Shown: positions 27,491 to 35,019 of the stretch, piece after piece
Layout of the letters: each line of letters begins with the position of its first letter
How positions within the stretch are numbered: the stretch's first letter is position 1
NCBI GenBank assembly: GCA_965178525.1
Contig: CBCXVS010000002.1
Span: 1 to 64,000, forward strand
Direction: 5' to 3'
Length of the DNA: 64,000 nucleotides
Source: CBCXVS01 sp965178525
GTDB lineage: Bacteria > Tectomicrobia > Entotheonellia > Entotheonellales > Entotheonellaceae
Notes under the pieces: generated by a model
What the model was told of the DNA's origin: nothing
Seen by the model: the letters and a program-made list of their open reading frames with translations, nothing else
Databases searched by the model: none
Position numbers and translations under genes: made by a program

Positions 27491-28507
27491 TCACCGTCGG
27501 TTCTGTGCATGCCAGGCTTGCAGTAACATCGCTTCGCGTTCCGGCGTCATGCCGACGCGCCTGCCGAGGACCTCGTTGCGGGATGGCGTACCGGGCGGTG
27601 TCGACGTCAGCCAGGTCCACGTATCCTGCACCGTCTGGGCCAGCGGGCGAAAGGTCAGCCCGGCGGCCAGGGCGCGGCCGATGTCCGTCCGAAAGATGCC
27701 ATTCGATGCTTCTGGCAACCACAGCGGCATCTCGTTAAACGGCTCGACTTCGTGGTCGAGCAAAAGGTGTTCCGCTACCCAGGTGAAGGTGGCGCCGCTG
27801 CCAGTGACGGCGCGGATGGTATCTAATAATTGCTGCATGGTGAGCGTCTGCGCCGGACCGGTGACGTTATATGTACCCGTTTGTCTCGATTCAGCCATGT
27901 GCATCATCCAGACGGCCAGATCGTGAGCATCGAGGAGCTGAATGCAGCGCTGGGGCGATCCTGGGGCCAAGACCTCACCACCCCGCGCGACCCGTTGCAG
28001 CCAATAGGCAAAACGGCCGACATAATCGTATTTCCCAACAATCAAACCGGGGCGCAGGATGCAGACCCGACCCGGCATCGCCGTTTCGGCGGCGTGCTCA
28101 CACCGTGCCTTCAACCCCCCGTAGGTCGCCTCTGTCAAGTCTTCCGCCATGGGGCCGGATAGCGTTTTCAGAGGCGCCTTTTCGTCCTGCCGCTGCGCAT
28201 GAGAGCGATCGTACACGGACAGGGTGGAGACAAAACTGTAATGGTCGGCCGCCTCAGCCAACAACGCCGCTGCATCACGTACCAAGCGGGGAATGTAGCC
28301 GCTGGTATCGATGACGGCATCCCATCGCCGTCCATGCAGGACCGCCAAGCCGCCATCGCGGTCGCCTTGCAGCGTTTCCACGTCGGGAAAAAGGTGAGGA
28401 TTGCTGCGTCCGCGATTGAACAGGGTGACGTCGTGTCCGCGTTGCCGGCTGGCTTCCACCAGGCAACGCCCTAAAAAAGCTGTGCCACCCAAGATCAGCA
28501 GTTTCAT
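27491..28507 (-). CDS. NAD-dependent epimerase/dehydratase (extended SDR)
   Basis: The 338-residue Rossmann-fold enzyme starts MKLLILGGTAFLGRCLVEAS, where the glycine motif GGTAFLG replaces the classical GxxGxxG. The active-site Ser/Thr is in YSFVSTLSVYD and the catalytic Tyr-x3-Lys is YGGLK. Proteins with this GGTxFLG start form a distinct epimerase-like group, sometimes called RNA-binding-like SDRs in plastids; the reaction is unknown. The ATG follows GAGGTGAT. A consensus sigma-70 promoter lies 62-90 bp upstream (28569-28597). It converges on the CoA-transferase operon with only 11 bp between stops. Confidence 0.88.
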   Translation of the reverse strand: MKLLILGGTAFLGRCLVEASRQRGHDVTLFNRGRSNPHLFPDVETLQGDRDGGLAVLHGRRWDAVIDTSGYIPRLVRDAAALLAEAADHYSFVSTLSVYDRSHAQRQDEKAPLKTLSGPMAEDLTEATYGGLKARCEHAAETAMPGRVCILRPGLIVGKYDYVGRFAYWLQRVARGGEVLAPGSPQRCIQLLDAHDLAVWMMHMAESRQTGTYNVTGPAQTLTMQQLLDTIRAVTGSGATFTWVAEHLLLDHEVEPFNEMPLWLPEASNGIFRTDIGRALAAGLTFRPLAQTVQDTWTWLTSTPPGTPSRNEVLGRRVGMTPEREAMLLQAWHAQNRR

Positions 28508-28510
28508 ATC

Positions 28511-28556
28511 ACCTCTTCCCTTCGTGTTCCTTCGCGTCCTTAGCGGATCCGGTTTT
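28511..28556. repeat. Interspersed REP-like element, copy 2 (right half)
   Basis: CCTTCGCGTCCTTAGCGGAT at 28529-28548 followed by CCGGTTTT matches the right arm of the element at 59886-59968 almost exactly and resembles 14938-15015. Here it lies in the epimerase 5' leader, downstream of the predicted promoter. Confidence 0.7.
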
Positions 28557-28568
28557 CATCCACGTGCC

Positions 28569-28597
28569 AATATAACACTGTTATATAACACTGTCAA
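28569..28597 (-). promoter_or_regulatory. Consensus sigma-70 promoter of the epimerase gene with direct repeats
   Basis: On the minus strand TTGACA (28597-28592) and TATATT (28574-28569) are separated by exactly 17 bp. The core is a direct duplication of ACAGTGTTATAT, so each copy covers one hexamer edge. This suggests binding of a regulator over the promoter. Confidence 0.75.
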
Positions 28598-28644
28598 ATC
28601 GTCTCTATACGCCGCATCCGACACCGTGCTATAGTAAGGTCCAA

Positions 28645-30141
28645 CCGGAATGGCCTTAAGTGAAGCTCTAACTGCATGTCGTGTCAACGGTTGACCCAAC
28701 ACATGAGGGGGTTTTGTCACGAAGGGAGCGGTCTGGGGTCGTCGCTTTTGGACGCGGGGTTCGACCCGGTTCGGACGAGAGAGGTGGACGAATAATTCCT
28801 CTCAGGGCCCCCCACTGTCGGGTTCACTGCACCCCCGCAGAGCATCGATAACGCTGATCCGTTCAACATCCACCGGTTGATGCTTGGCCGATTGGACAAT
28901 GACCCGTCGGACCAGGTTGTAGAGCAGAAGGAAAACGGTCCGTTCTTGCCGTACTCCCACCACGGTTTTGCCGGGCCGTGCATCCATCTGCATCGCAGTT
29001 TTGAGTGGTCTCAGACGCGTTGCTGCTTCCCAGCGTTTGAAGGAGGGTTCGGCCAGATCATCTTTTGAAGAGCATGGCGCATCCACTCAGGTCGTGACCA
29101 ACGTGAGCACTCGCGAGCGCAAGCCGGGCTGGATCACCTGATGCCGCAACTCTGGCAGGAAAAGCGATGCAGGGAACGCTGCCAAGGTTGGGGGATCGAG
29201 CCCAGCCGGCCAGGTCTTGGGCTGGAACCCTTCCACCCGTTGGTCCTGCTGGCCATGGGCCATGATCCACCGCGAGCGGGGTAGACCTTGGCTCTGAGGG
29301 GTCGGTCGGGTAGCGGGGATCACCAAGGGCCGAGACGGGGTGAAAGCGACCATCTGTCGGGCACCGACTCGCATGAGGGCGGGCAAACCGGCCAGTCTGA
29401 GCAAGGCCATCTGGGCATCGGACGATAGGCCCCGCTCCGTCACCAGCACCTCACCTGGTTCCATGGCCGGATGCATCGGTTGGACTGGGGACAACTCGTG
29501 GGGGTTCAAAGCAGACGCCGCTAGGGGGGGGAGCAGGCCCCTGCCCGCATGGAAAAGCGCCAGCAGCCGGGCCACGGGAAAGCCACCGCCGGGCGGTTGT
29601 TCGCCGGGCGGGCCGACCTCGTCTTGCCACACCGGGGTATCGGGCCTGGCGCCCCCGGAGGCCTCGACGAAGAAAACGCGATGGCCATGCCAGCGCCCGT
29701 CCTCCAAGGCCGTGGCCGGGCCGACTGGCCGACGCGTTCGCAGAGGTGGTCCAGCACGCCTCCAGGCAGCTGGGTAGGAGCCGGGCAGGAGGCCGAGGCA
29801 CTGGAGTAGCCACCCGTTCAGTGCGGGAGATGACGGCAGGCGGCATGGCCAGGGAGAAGTTGCCCCAGAGAGGCCTGGACGGTGACGACCGGATGGAGGA
29901 GGCGGTCGCGCCACTCGGTATAGCCGACCGCCTCACACGCCGCCGGAATGGCCTCGGATGGGAGGTGGGCGGCGCAGTCGGCCTGGAGGCGTTGCAGCCG
30001 GGGGGTGATACGGGATATCCGGAGCGCTTCTCCTGTCAGTGGGGGGAATGAAGGCCCTCATCATGCCAGGAGAGTCGGTCTCAGGCAATCGGCGTAACTG
30101 CTTCATCAAGAAAGGAGTTGGCTTAACTGAATGCCATTCGG
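28645..30141 (-). mobile_element. Degenerate IS4-superfamily insertion sequence (~1.5 kb)
   Basis: The left end CCGGAATGGCCTTAAGTGAA matches, as an inverted repeat, the right end around 30120-30141 (GGCTTAACTGAATGCCATTC). The left 90 bp are about 93% identical to the reverse complement of 1-90. The interior holds a broken DDE transposase on the minus strand. I could not find a clear target-site duplication. The element is inactive and old. Confidence 0.78.
28802..29936 (-). pseudogene. IS4-type DDE transposase remnant
   Basis: Pieces in different frames line up with an IS4-superfamily transposase. 29914-29087 carries WHGHRVFFVEASGGARPDTP, GGFPVARLLALFHAGRGLLP and PGEVLVTERGLSSDAQMALL. 29086-28802 carries the C-terminal segment DARPGKTVVGVRQERTVFLL, YNLVRRVIVQSAKHQPVDVE then RISVIDALR. 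The first catalytic Asp of the usual VDGS motif reads VEAS, and the second (usually GDRG) reads TERG. So besides frameshifts the active-site residues themselves have been replaced, confirming a dead gene. Confidence 0.8.
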
Positions 30142-30205
30142 GTCAATCCAATGTCACGAACGACTGGGCGGGACGCTGAAATTCTATGACCAAAAGGCAG
30201 CATGA

Positions 30206-30451
30206 TCAGCTGGCTTCTGATAGATCGGCAACGGGAATGGCTTCGGTGCGGGCCGGCTTACGTTTGCCCGTGGCAAGGTCGTGCACCGTGTGTAAAATAT
30301 CGGCTGTATAATAACGATTGCCGCACATCTCACACACACCGATCACAAGGTGTTCGAGAATGACAAAACCGGTTTTGTGCTTGAATGCTTCGCGCTCCAC
30401 CCGACGCGGTTGTACGGTCCCGTCACAGTAACTACATGGATAGCCGTACAT
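30206..30451 (-). CDS. YgiT-type zinc-finger protein (probable antitoxin)
   Basis: The 81-residue protein has the YgiT/MqsA-type zinc finger: CSYCDG near the N-terminus and CEMCGN 35 residues later give four Cys ligands. YYTADILHTVHDLATGKRKP then follows, where MqsA-like proteins continue into a regulatory part; no full HTH domain is visible. The start codon overlaps the stop of the DUF4258 gene by one base (30451), a translationally coupled pair. Together they match the common DUF4258/YgiT toxin-antitoxin-like module, with this gene as the presumptive antitoxin. The order toxin-then-antitoxin is as in mqsRA. Confidence 0.8.
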   Translation of the reverse strand: MYGYPCSYCDGTVQPRRVEREAFKHKTGFVILEHLVIGVCEMCGNRYYTADILHTVHDLATGKRKPARTEAIPVADLSEAS

Positions 30452-30693
30452 TAGAAGTCCTCATTCTCATCTGTAAGGGCATATACCGTAATGATCAAGT
30501 AACGCCCCGTCGCCATGAACCGGCCCACAACCCCAACAAACAGGGACTCATCGGCAGCGATTCCCTCAATCCCATACTTTGTCCCAGGCGGATCGTCTCG
30601 CTCAATACGAGTGATTTCCCCGTGCAACACGGCATGTTCTACATCTATATCGAGTCTGTCCTCGGCCATCTCCTCCATGGCATGAGCTGACAT
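30451..30693 (-). CDS. DUF4258 protein (probable RelE/MqsR-like toxin)
   Basis: The 80-residue protein reads MSAHAMEEMAEDRLDIDVEH, AVLHGEITRIERDDPPGTKY and GIEGIAADESLFVGVVGRFM, then LIITVYALTDE, the layout of DUF4258 proteins. These are predicted to share the small RelE/BrnT-like nuclease fold, with His and Arg in the first helix. The frame stays open upstream to VSNAYESGFRHRQYD, so a longer N-terminus is possible, but no start codon with a good ribosome-binding site is seen. It is coupled to the zinc-finger gene. It sits beside a dead IS, a typical position for an addiction module. Confidence 0.75.
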   Translation of the reverse strand: MSAHAMEEMAEDRLDIDVEHAVLHGEITRIERDDPPGTKYGIEGIAADESLFVGVVGRFMATGRYLIITVYALTDENEDF

Positions 30694-30923
30694 ATCATAC
30701 TGGCGGTGACGAAATCCGCTCTCGTATGCGTTCGAGACTGCTGCGTGGCACGTGTTGTAGCTCTTATACTTAGGCTCTACTCAACTTGTCCTCGTCTATT
30801 TATTGATTTCGTCATATTCTCAGAGCCGATGAACTCCGTATGCAAAACGATGTCTGTCAGCGTCCTACTCGCCGCTATGCAAAGCCAACCGGACTGACTA
30901 TTGACGCGCGACAGTGAAGTGCG

Positions 30924-32018
30924 TTACGCCGGTGGTTGCGGCACAATCGCGATATGCACCGCCTGCTCCTCAGGGAAAGCGCCCGTCAGCGTCTTGATCG
31001 CCCGTTCCGCTTCGGTGACATCGAAGCTGTGCGTATGCAGTTTTTCCAGCGGATATTTTTCGGATTCGATCAGTTGTACGGCCTGCTCGAACGAATCGAG
31101 ATCGACCCCGAGAACACCGCGGATGGTGAGTTCTTTGTGAATGACATCATCGCTGAAGAGCTCGGGCACGGCCCGGCGGCCTTTGAGACCGGCGAGCACC
31201 AACCGGCCCTGGCGCGTGGCCATGCCAACCGCATGGGTGACGGACTGCGGCGCATACGGTGTCGTATCCAGTACCACCTGCGCCCCGCCCTGAGTCGCCT
31301 CTCGGACCGCTTCGACCGGGTCCTCGGCTTCGACATTGATGATCACATCCGCGCCGAATTCCTTCGCCAGCCCCAGTTTGTATTCATCCCTGGCCAGGCC
31401 GGTAATCATAATTTGACCGGCGCCGGCTTCGCGGGCCGCGATGACGGCGCACAAGCCGCGCTGGCCACAGCCGAGAATAGCGACGCTATCGCCTGGTTGC
31501 GTCTGCGGCACGTTCACGCCCCAGGCAAAACCCGCTCCCAGCGGATTGTACATGACGGCCACCTCCGGCGGAATGTCGGCACGCATCTTGCGCAGGGTGC
31601 TATTGGGCGCAATGTAGAGATAATCCGCATAGCCGCCCCACAGCCCCGGCGCTTTATCGGAGCCGGTAAAGCCGTAGCCACCACCCTGGCGGCACTGCCG
31701 ATAGTTGCCATGGTCGCATGCCTCACACTGGCCGCAGCCGTAGCGCGAGCGCACGGCAACCCGGTCCCCGACATGGACATCCCAGCGCTGCCGCGCCTGC
31801 GCGCCGATTTCGGCAATCACGCCCAGGGGCTCATGCCCCGGAATCGTCGGAAAATAGGGGTGATATTCCCCATCGTACTGCTCGTAATCCGTACCACAGA
31901 TACCGCAGGCTTCGATACGTACCAGCGCCTCATTGGCGCGAATCGACGGCAGGGCAAATTCCTGCAACTCAAACCGTTTTGGGGCCGTCAACACGGCGGC
32001 GCGAGCAGTAGGCGGCAT
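30924..32018 (-). CDS. Zinc-dependent alcohol dehydrogenase (MDR family)
   Basis: The 364-residue medium-chain dehydrogenase has catalytic zinc ligands in GICGTDYEQYDG and in PGHEPLGVIAEIG (GHE motif). Structural-zinc cysteines lie in YGCGQCEACDHGNYRQC, and the NAD(P) Rossmann motif is VAILGCGQRGLCAVIAA. It is a cytoplasmic polyol/alcohol or threonine-type dehydrogenase whose substrate cannot be fixed. The ATG at 32018 (preceded by GTG) follows GAGGAGC. A remnant of a sugar ABC permease lies just upstream on the same strand, suggesting the gene once belonged to a carbohydrate uptake and oxidation operon. Confidence 0.9.
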   Translation of the reverse strand: MPPTARAAVLTAPKRFELQEFALPSIRANEALVRIEACGICGTDYEQYDGEYHPYFPTIPGHEPLGVIAEIGAQARQRWDVHVGDRVAVRSRYGCGQCEACDHGNYRQCRQGGGYGFTGSDKAPGLWGGYADYLYIAPNSTLRKMRADIPPEVAVMYNPLGAGFAWGVNVPQTQPGDSVAILGCGQRGLCAVIAAREAGAGQIMITGLARDEYKLGLAKEFGADVIINVEAEDPVEAVREATQGGAQVVLDTTPYAPQSVTHAVGMATRQGRLVLAGLKGRRAVPELFSDDVIHKELTIRGVLGVDLDSFEQAVQLIESEKYPLEKLHTHSFDVTEAERAIKTLTGAFPEEQAVHIAIVPQPPA

Positions 32019-32076
32019 CACATGCTCCTCTTAAAATCCCCGACCTCACCTTTTCCCCCTCAGTCCTCAGTCCTCC

Positions 32077-32206
32077 TCAGCTCTTGACCGCGCCCATACT
32101 GAGACCGCGAATGAAATATTTGCTGAGAAAAGCGAACAACAACAGCAAGGAGACGCAGATCATGGTCGAGCCAGCCATGAGTTCCCCCCAGTTGGCGTCA
32201 TAGGCG
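32077..32206 (-). pseudogene. C-terminal remnant of a MalG-type sugar ABC permease
   Basis: The frame reads AYDANWGELMAGSTMICVSL then LLLFAFLSKYFIRGLSMGAV and ends KS-stop. This is exactly the C-terminus of carbohydrate ABC transporter inner-membrane proteins (NWGELMAGS ... YFIRGLxxGAVK). Everything upstream is gone: the flanking LPGVLTVVT is followed by unrelated sequence, so only about 40 of some 280 residues remain. It lies 59 bp upstream of the zinc alcohol dehydrogenase. Confidence 0.78.
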
Positions 32207-32336
32207 TCACCACGGTGAGCACGCCGGGCAGAACGATGGTCTGACATAGCTTTTCTTTCTCCGCAGATATGTCAAGGGTTAGCCATGGCCCCGCAATAGA
32301 TAGCAACGGATACGACACACGAGCGCGGCGTCTATC

Positions 32337-32421
32337 ATAACACAACGATAACATCGTATTGTGCAACAACATCGGAGGCCATCGTAGCATAAGAGAGCGG
32401 GCAAGAGAAATTAGAAATATA
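32337..32421. repeat. Direct repeat, copy A, flanking a secreted-protein gene
   Basis: The core GTAGCATAAGAGAGCGGGCA (32384-32403) and GAGAAATTAGAAAT recur with few changes at 33340-33375. Weaker similarity extends upstream (AACGAT ... TCG ... GAGG). 32207-32531 otherwise contains no gene. Confidence 0.65.
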
Positions 32422-32531
32422 CCGCATGTTAGCTTGGACTCACTGCCATGGTCCCTGGCGAAGCACCTGAGCAGTGGTGCTGAATAGCGCCGAGACGCTC
32501 GTACGCGGCGGCCCGAGACAGGTTCGAGCGC

Positions 32532-33251
32532 TCAGGGCAAGGCGGTCATCAGGACTACTAACGTTTGATCCCCGTCGCTGAGCTTGGGCGTCCCGACGAC
32601 CACGGTCTCGCCTACGTCGAGCGCAAAGGAGGTGGAGAGAACGGGAGTCGCGTCGTCTTTGCCTTCGGATGGATGAGCGCGCCGCTCTTGCAGTTCCTTG
32701 AGTTCGAACTGCTGCACGTAGAGCTTCCCGGCATCGTCTCCCAGCCTCTCAACCTGGAGTGCCGCTTCGTATGCGCGGCCATCCGGTCCTGCAACCCGCG
32801 ATGATGCCTTGCCGGTGGTCCGAATCAGGGCTGTGCCGAGAAGCGTGTAGCTCTTATACGGTACATATTGCTGTATGTCGTCGAGCGCGCGCTGAGCGGC
32901 GGTGCCGATCAGGCCCGCGTCCGAGGGGCCCTCGCGGCGGGCGACGAGCAGGATGAGCTGTACCGTCTGGGTGTCAGGAGTCGAGTCGCGCTCAGACAGC
33001 AGCCGGGCGACCTGGGTGTGCACCTCGACCGGGGCGAGAAAGGTGAGGAAGCGCGGGCCGCTGGAAATCACCCGGCAGTACCTCTGCAGCTCATCAGGGC
33101 ACTGTTCAAAGGCCAGGACGCCAGCCGCGTTTCCGTGGAGAAAGCGGAGCGTGTAGGTGGTCGAGATCAGACTCTGCGACTGTGCGGAGAGGGTGTCCGC
33201 CAAGGCGAATAGAGAGAGCACTGCAGCGCAAAGGATGATGTGAGAGCGCAC
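32532..33251 (-). CDS. Exported protein with secretin-like short domain, unknown
   Basis: The 239-residue product begins with a signal peptide (MRSHIILCAAVLSLFALADT, LSA). The mature N-terminal half (YTLRFLHGNAAGVLAF, FLTFLAPVEVHTQVARLLSE, TQTVQLILLVA) resembles the short N-domains of type II/III secretins, which fold as small beta-alpha modules. The C-terminal half has paired strands (TSFALDVGETVVVGTPKLSD, TLVVLM), reminiscent of the region preceding a secretin pore domain, but the pore domain itself is absent. It is therefore not a secretin. Two direct repeats flank the gene at 32337-32421 and 33293-33375, hinting at insertion or duplication. Confidence 0.6.
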   Translation of the reverse strand: MRSHIILCAAVLSLFALADTLSAQSQSLISTTYTLRFLHGNAAGVLAFEQCPDELQRYCRVISSGPRFLTFLAPVEVHTQVARLLSERDSTPDTQTVQLILLVARREGPSDAGLIGTAAQRALDDIQQYVPYKSYTLLGTALIRTTGKASSRVAGPDGRAYEAALQVERLGDDAGKLYVQQFELKELQERRAHPSEGKDDATPVLSTSFALDVGETVVVGTPKLSDGDQTLVVLMTALP

Positions 33252-33292
33252 GAGGTTTCCTCCTCAGCATCTACCCGAGAGCCGAAACTAAG

Positions 33293-33375
33293 ATCGTAAC
33301 GATTGCGTCGCAGCTCGTGCCAAAAAATTGAGGGCTATAGTAGCATAAGAGAGCAGGCGGGAGAAATGAGACATG
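33293..33375. repeat. Direct repeat, copy B
   Basis: GTAGCATAAGAGAGCAGGCG at 33340-33359, followed by GAGAAATGAGACAT, matches copy A at 32384-32420. It is in the same orientation, immediately upstream of the 32532-33251 gene (minus strand). Confidence 0.65.
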
Positions 33376-33661
33376 TGGAGCCCCGGCTCTGTCAGTAGAC
33401 GCCTGTGCGCCGCGATACTCAGGGCAAGAGCAGGTATAAATCTTGTGGACTTTTTTCAAATTAATATATTGATTTATTGCGACTTATGTTTATCGTATAG
33501 GAAAGTGCATTTTCCCGATCCCAGAAGTCCCCATTTCTCAAGGATGAACGAGCCAAGTGAGGGTTCCCGGGTGAGGACTGATGAGGGGTGGACGAAGCGG
33601 CTCCATCGTGGTAAAACCGCTTCACCATAACAATCTGATCCTCCTCACTCGGTGCGACCCC

Positions 33662-34891
33662 ATGATGGCGCCATCCGTCGGACACTGGAGTGTCTTCAAA
33701 CAGATCTGTGCCGATCACTGGGATGAGTTTAAATACGCCAATCCCCGCTACCCAACATCCTACTATGACAGCCTCGTGGCCAAGATGCTCGTCTGTGGTA
33801 ACCCCGAAAAGATCGGCTATATGGAATACCGCTGCCTCCAATGTGGTCAAGGTAAGCCTTTGGTCTCCATGAGTTGTAAATCGTCTCTGTGCTTGCGATG
33901 CGCCAAAGTCTACGTCGACAACTGGGTCAGCCAGGTGAGCCAGGTTCTCCACGAGGGGGTAATCTATCGACATATCATCCTGACCGTCCCGGCCATGTTC
34001 CGTACGCCTTTCTACCAAAACGCTGAGGTCTTGTTGAGTGAGTTGATGCGGTGCGGGGCGCAGTGCCTGGATGATTTCTATAGCGAGGTCAGGGGGAAGA
34101 CGCTCAGAGGTGGCTATATTGAGGTGATCTACACGCATGGGCGCAATGGTCAATATCATCCCCATCTGCCTGTGATCGCCACGAGTGGGGGCTACGATGA
34201 TCAGGCCGGGAGCTGGGAACATCTGAATTTTTTGCCTTACGATCTGCTGCGTCACAAATGGCAGTAGCATCTGATGAACATGTTGAGACGTACCTTGGCA
34301 AACGATGCGATCAAGGACCTGGTGGATTGGTGTTTCAAGAAGTATCCCGACGGCTTGGTGAGCCGCGTGCAGAAGGGAGAAGTGCCGTCTCAGTATCAGA
34401 GTTTGGCGAGCTATGTGGCCAAGTATGTGGTGAGTCCGCCGATCTCGGTAAGACGGATTGACCGCTATGATGGTGAGCGGGTGACGTACCACTACCGGTC
34501 TCACAGACCGGACCGGACCGAACATGAAACCATTGATGTCATGACGTTTATTGGCCGGATGATCCCGCACACGATGCCCAAAGGGTTCAAGCGCATTCGG
34601 TATTACGGGGTGCAGGCCACCAAGACGTTTGCCAAGGTGAAGGAGGTGATTCAAGCGGCCCTGAGCAAGGTGAAGGAGGTGCTCAGGGGTGCGGTGAAGA
34701 TCATCCCTCGGATGACTTACAAGCAACGTTATGAGAAGAGTACGGGTCGCAACCCCTTGATCTGTGAGCATTGTCGGAGTGAGATGGGGCTGTGGCGCAT
34801 CTGGAATCCGACCTACGGGGTAATCTATGACGAGGGCGAGGAAATCAAACGAGGCAGATATGAGTCAACCGCACAACGAGCCGGACCTTGA
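33662..34891 (+). pseudogene. IS91-family (Y2/HUH) transposase with in-frame amber codon
   Basis: One frame encodes about 409 residues, broken by TAG at 34265-34267. The N-terminus has the IS91 zinc-binding region (YRCLQCGQ, SCKSSLCLRCAKVYVDNWV). HRHIILTVPAMF-type sequence (here YRHIILTVPAMFRTPF) is followed by the HUH motif QYHPHLPVIATSGG. After the stop comes HLMNMLRRTLANDAIKDLVD and the tyrosine region YVAKYVVSPPISVRRIDRYD. In relatives a Tyr usually stands between KWQ and HL, so TAT or TAC has become TAG. A restart at 34274 would give only the C-terminal half. The IS ends were not located; zwf begins 128 bp downstream. Confidence 0.82.
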
Positions 34892-35019
34892 TAACGGGCC
34901 TGGTATTGAAAAGCCCACCCGAAGGGCGCTATGTCCAGAATCCAGCGCTGGTCAATTGGAGTTGTCAGGTCGCTTGGCTAGAATCACTAAAGGAGATTGA
35001 TGTATCGGAGGATGGCCAT

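Noticed and set aside
28670..28690. GTCAACGGTTGAC dyad in the IS end as a binding site for the sigma-54 activator
   Set aside because: Its spacing (no N6) differs from the 40824-40931 sites, and it is part of the IS terminal sequence with a second copy in 1-90.
30936..32087. A 383-codon plus-strand open frame
   Set aside because: It mirrors the zinc alcohol dehydrogenase, whose zinc and NAD motifs are intact on the other strand.
11693..34267. Reassignment of TAG to a sense codon, suggested by two in-frame amber codons
   Set aside because: Intact genes such as the acyl-CoA dehydrogenase (58669) and CoA-transferase subunit A (26764) end with TAG, so it is an ordinary stop here.
33461..34771. 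A 436-codon minus-strand open frame
   Set aside because: It is antisense to the IS91 transposase and contains no recognisable domain.
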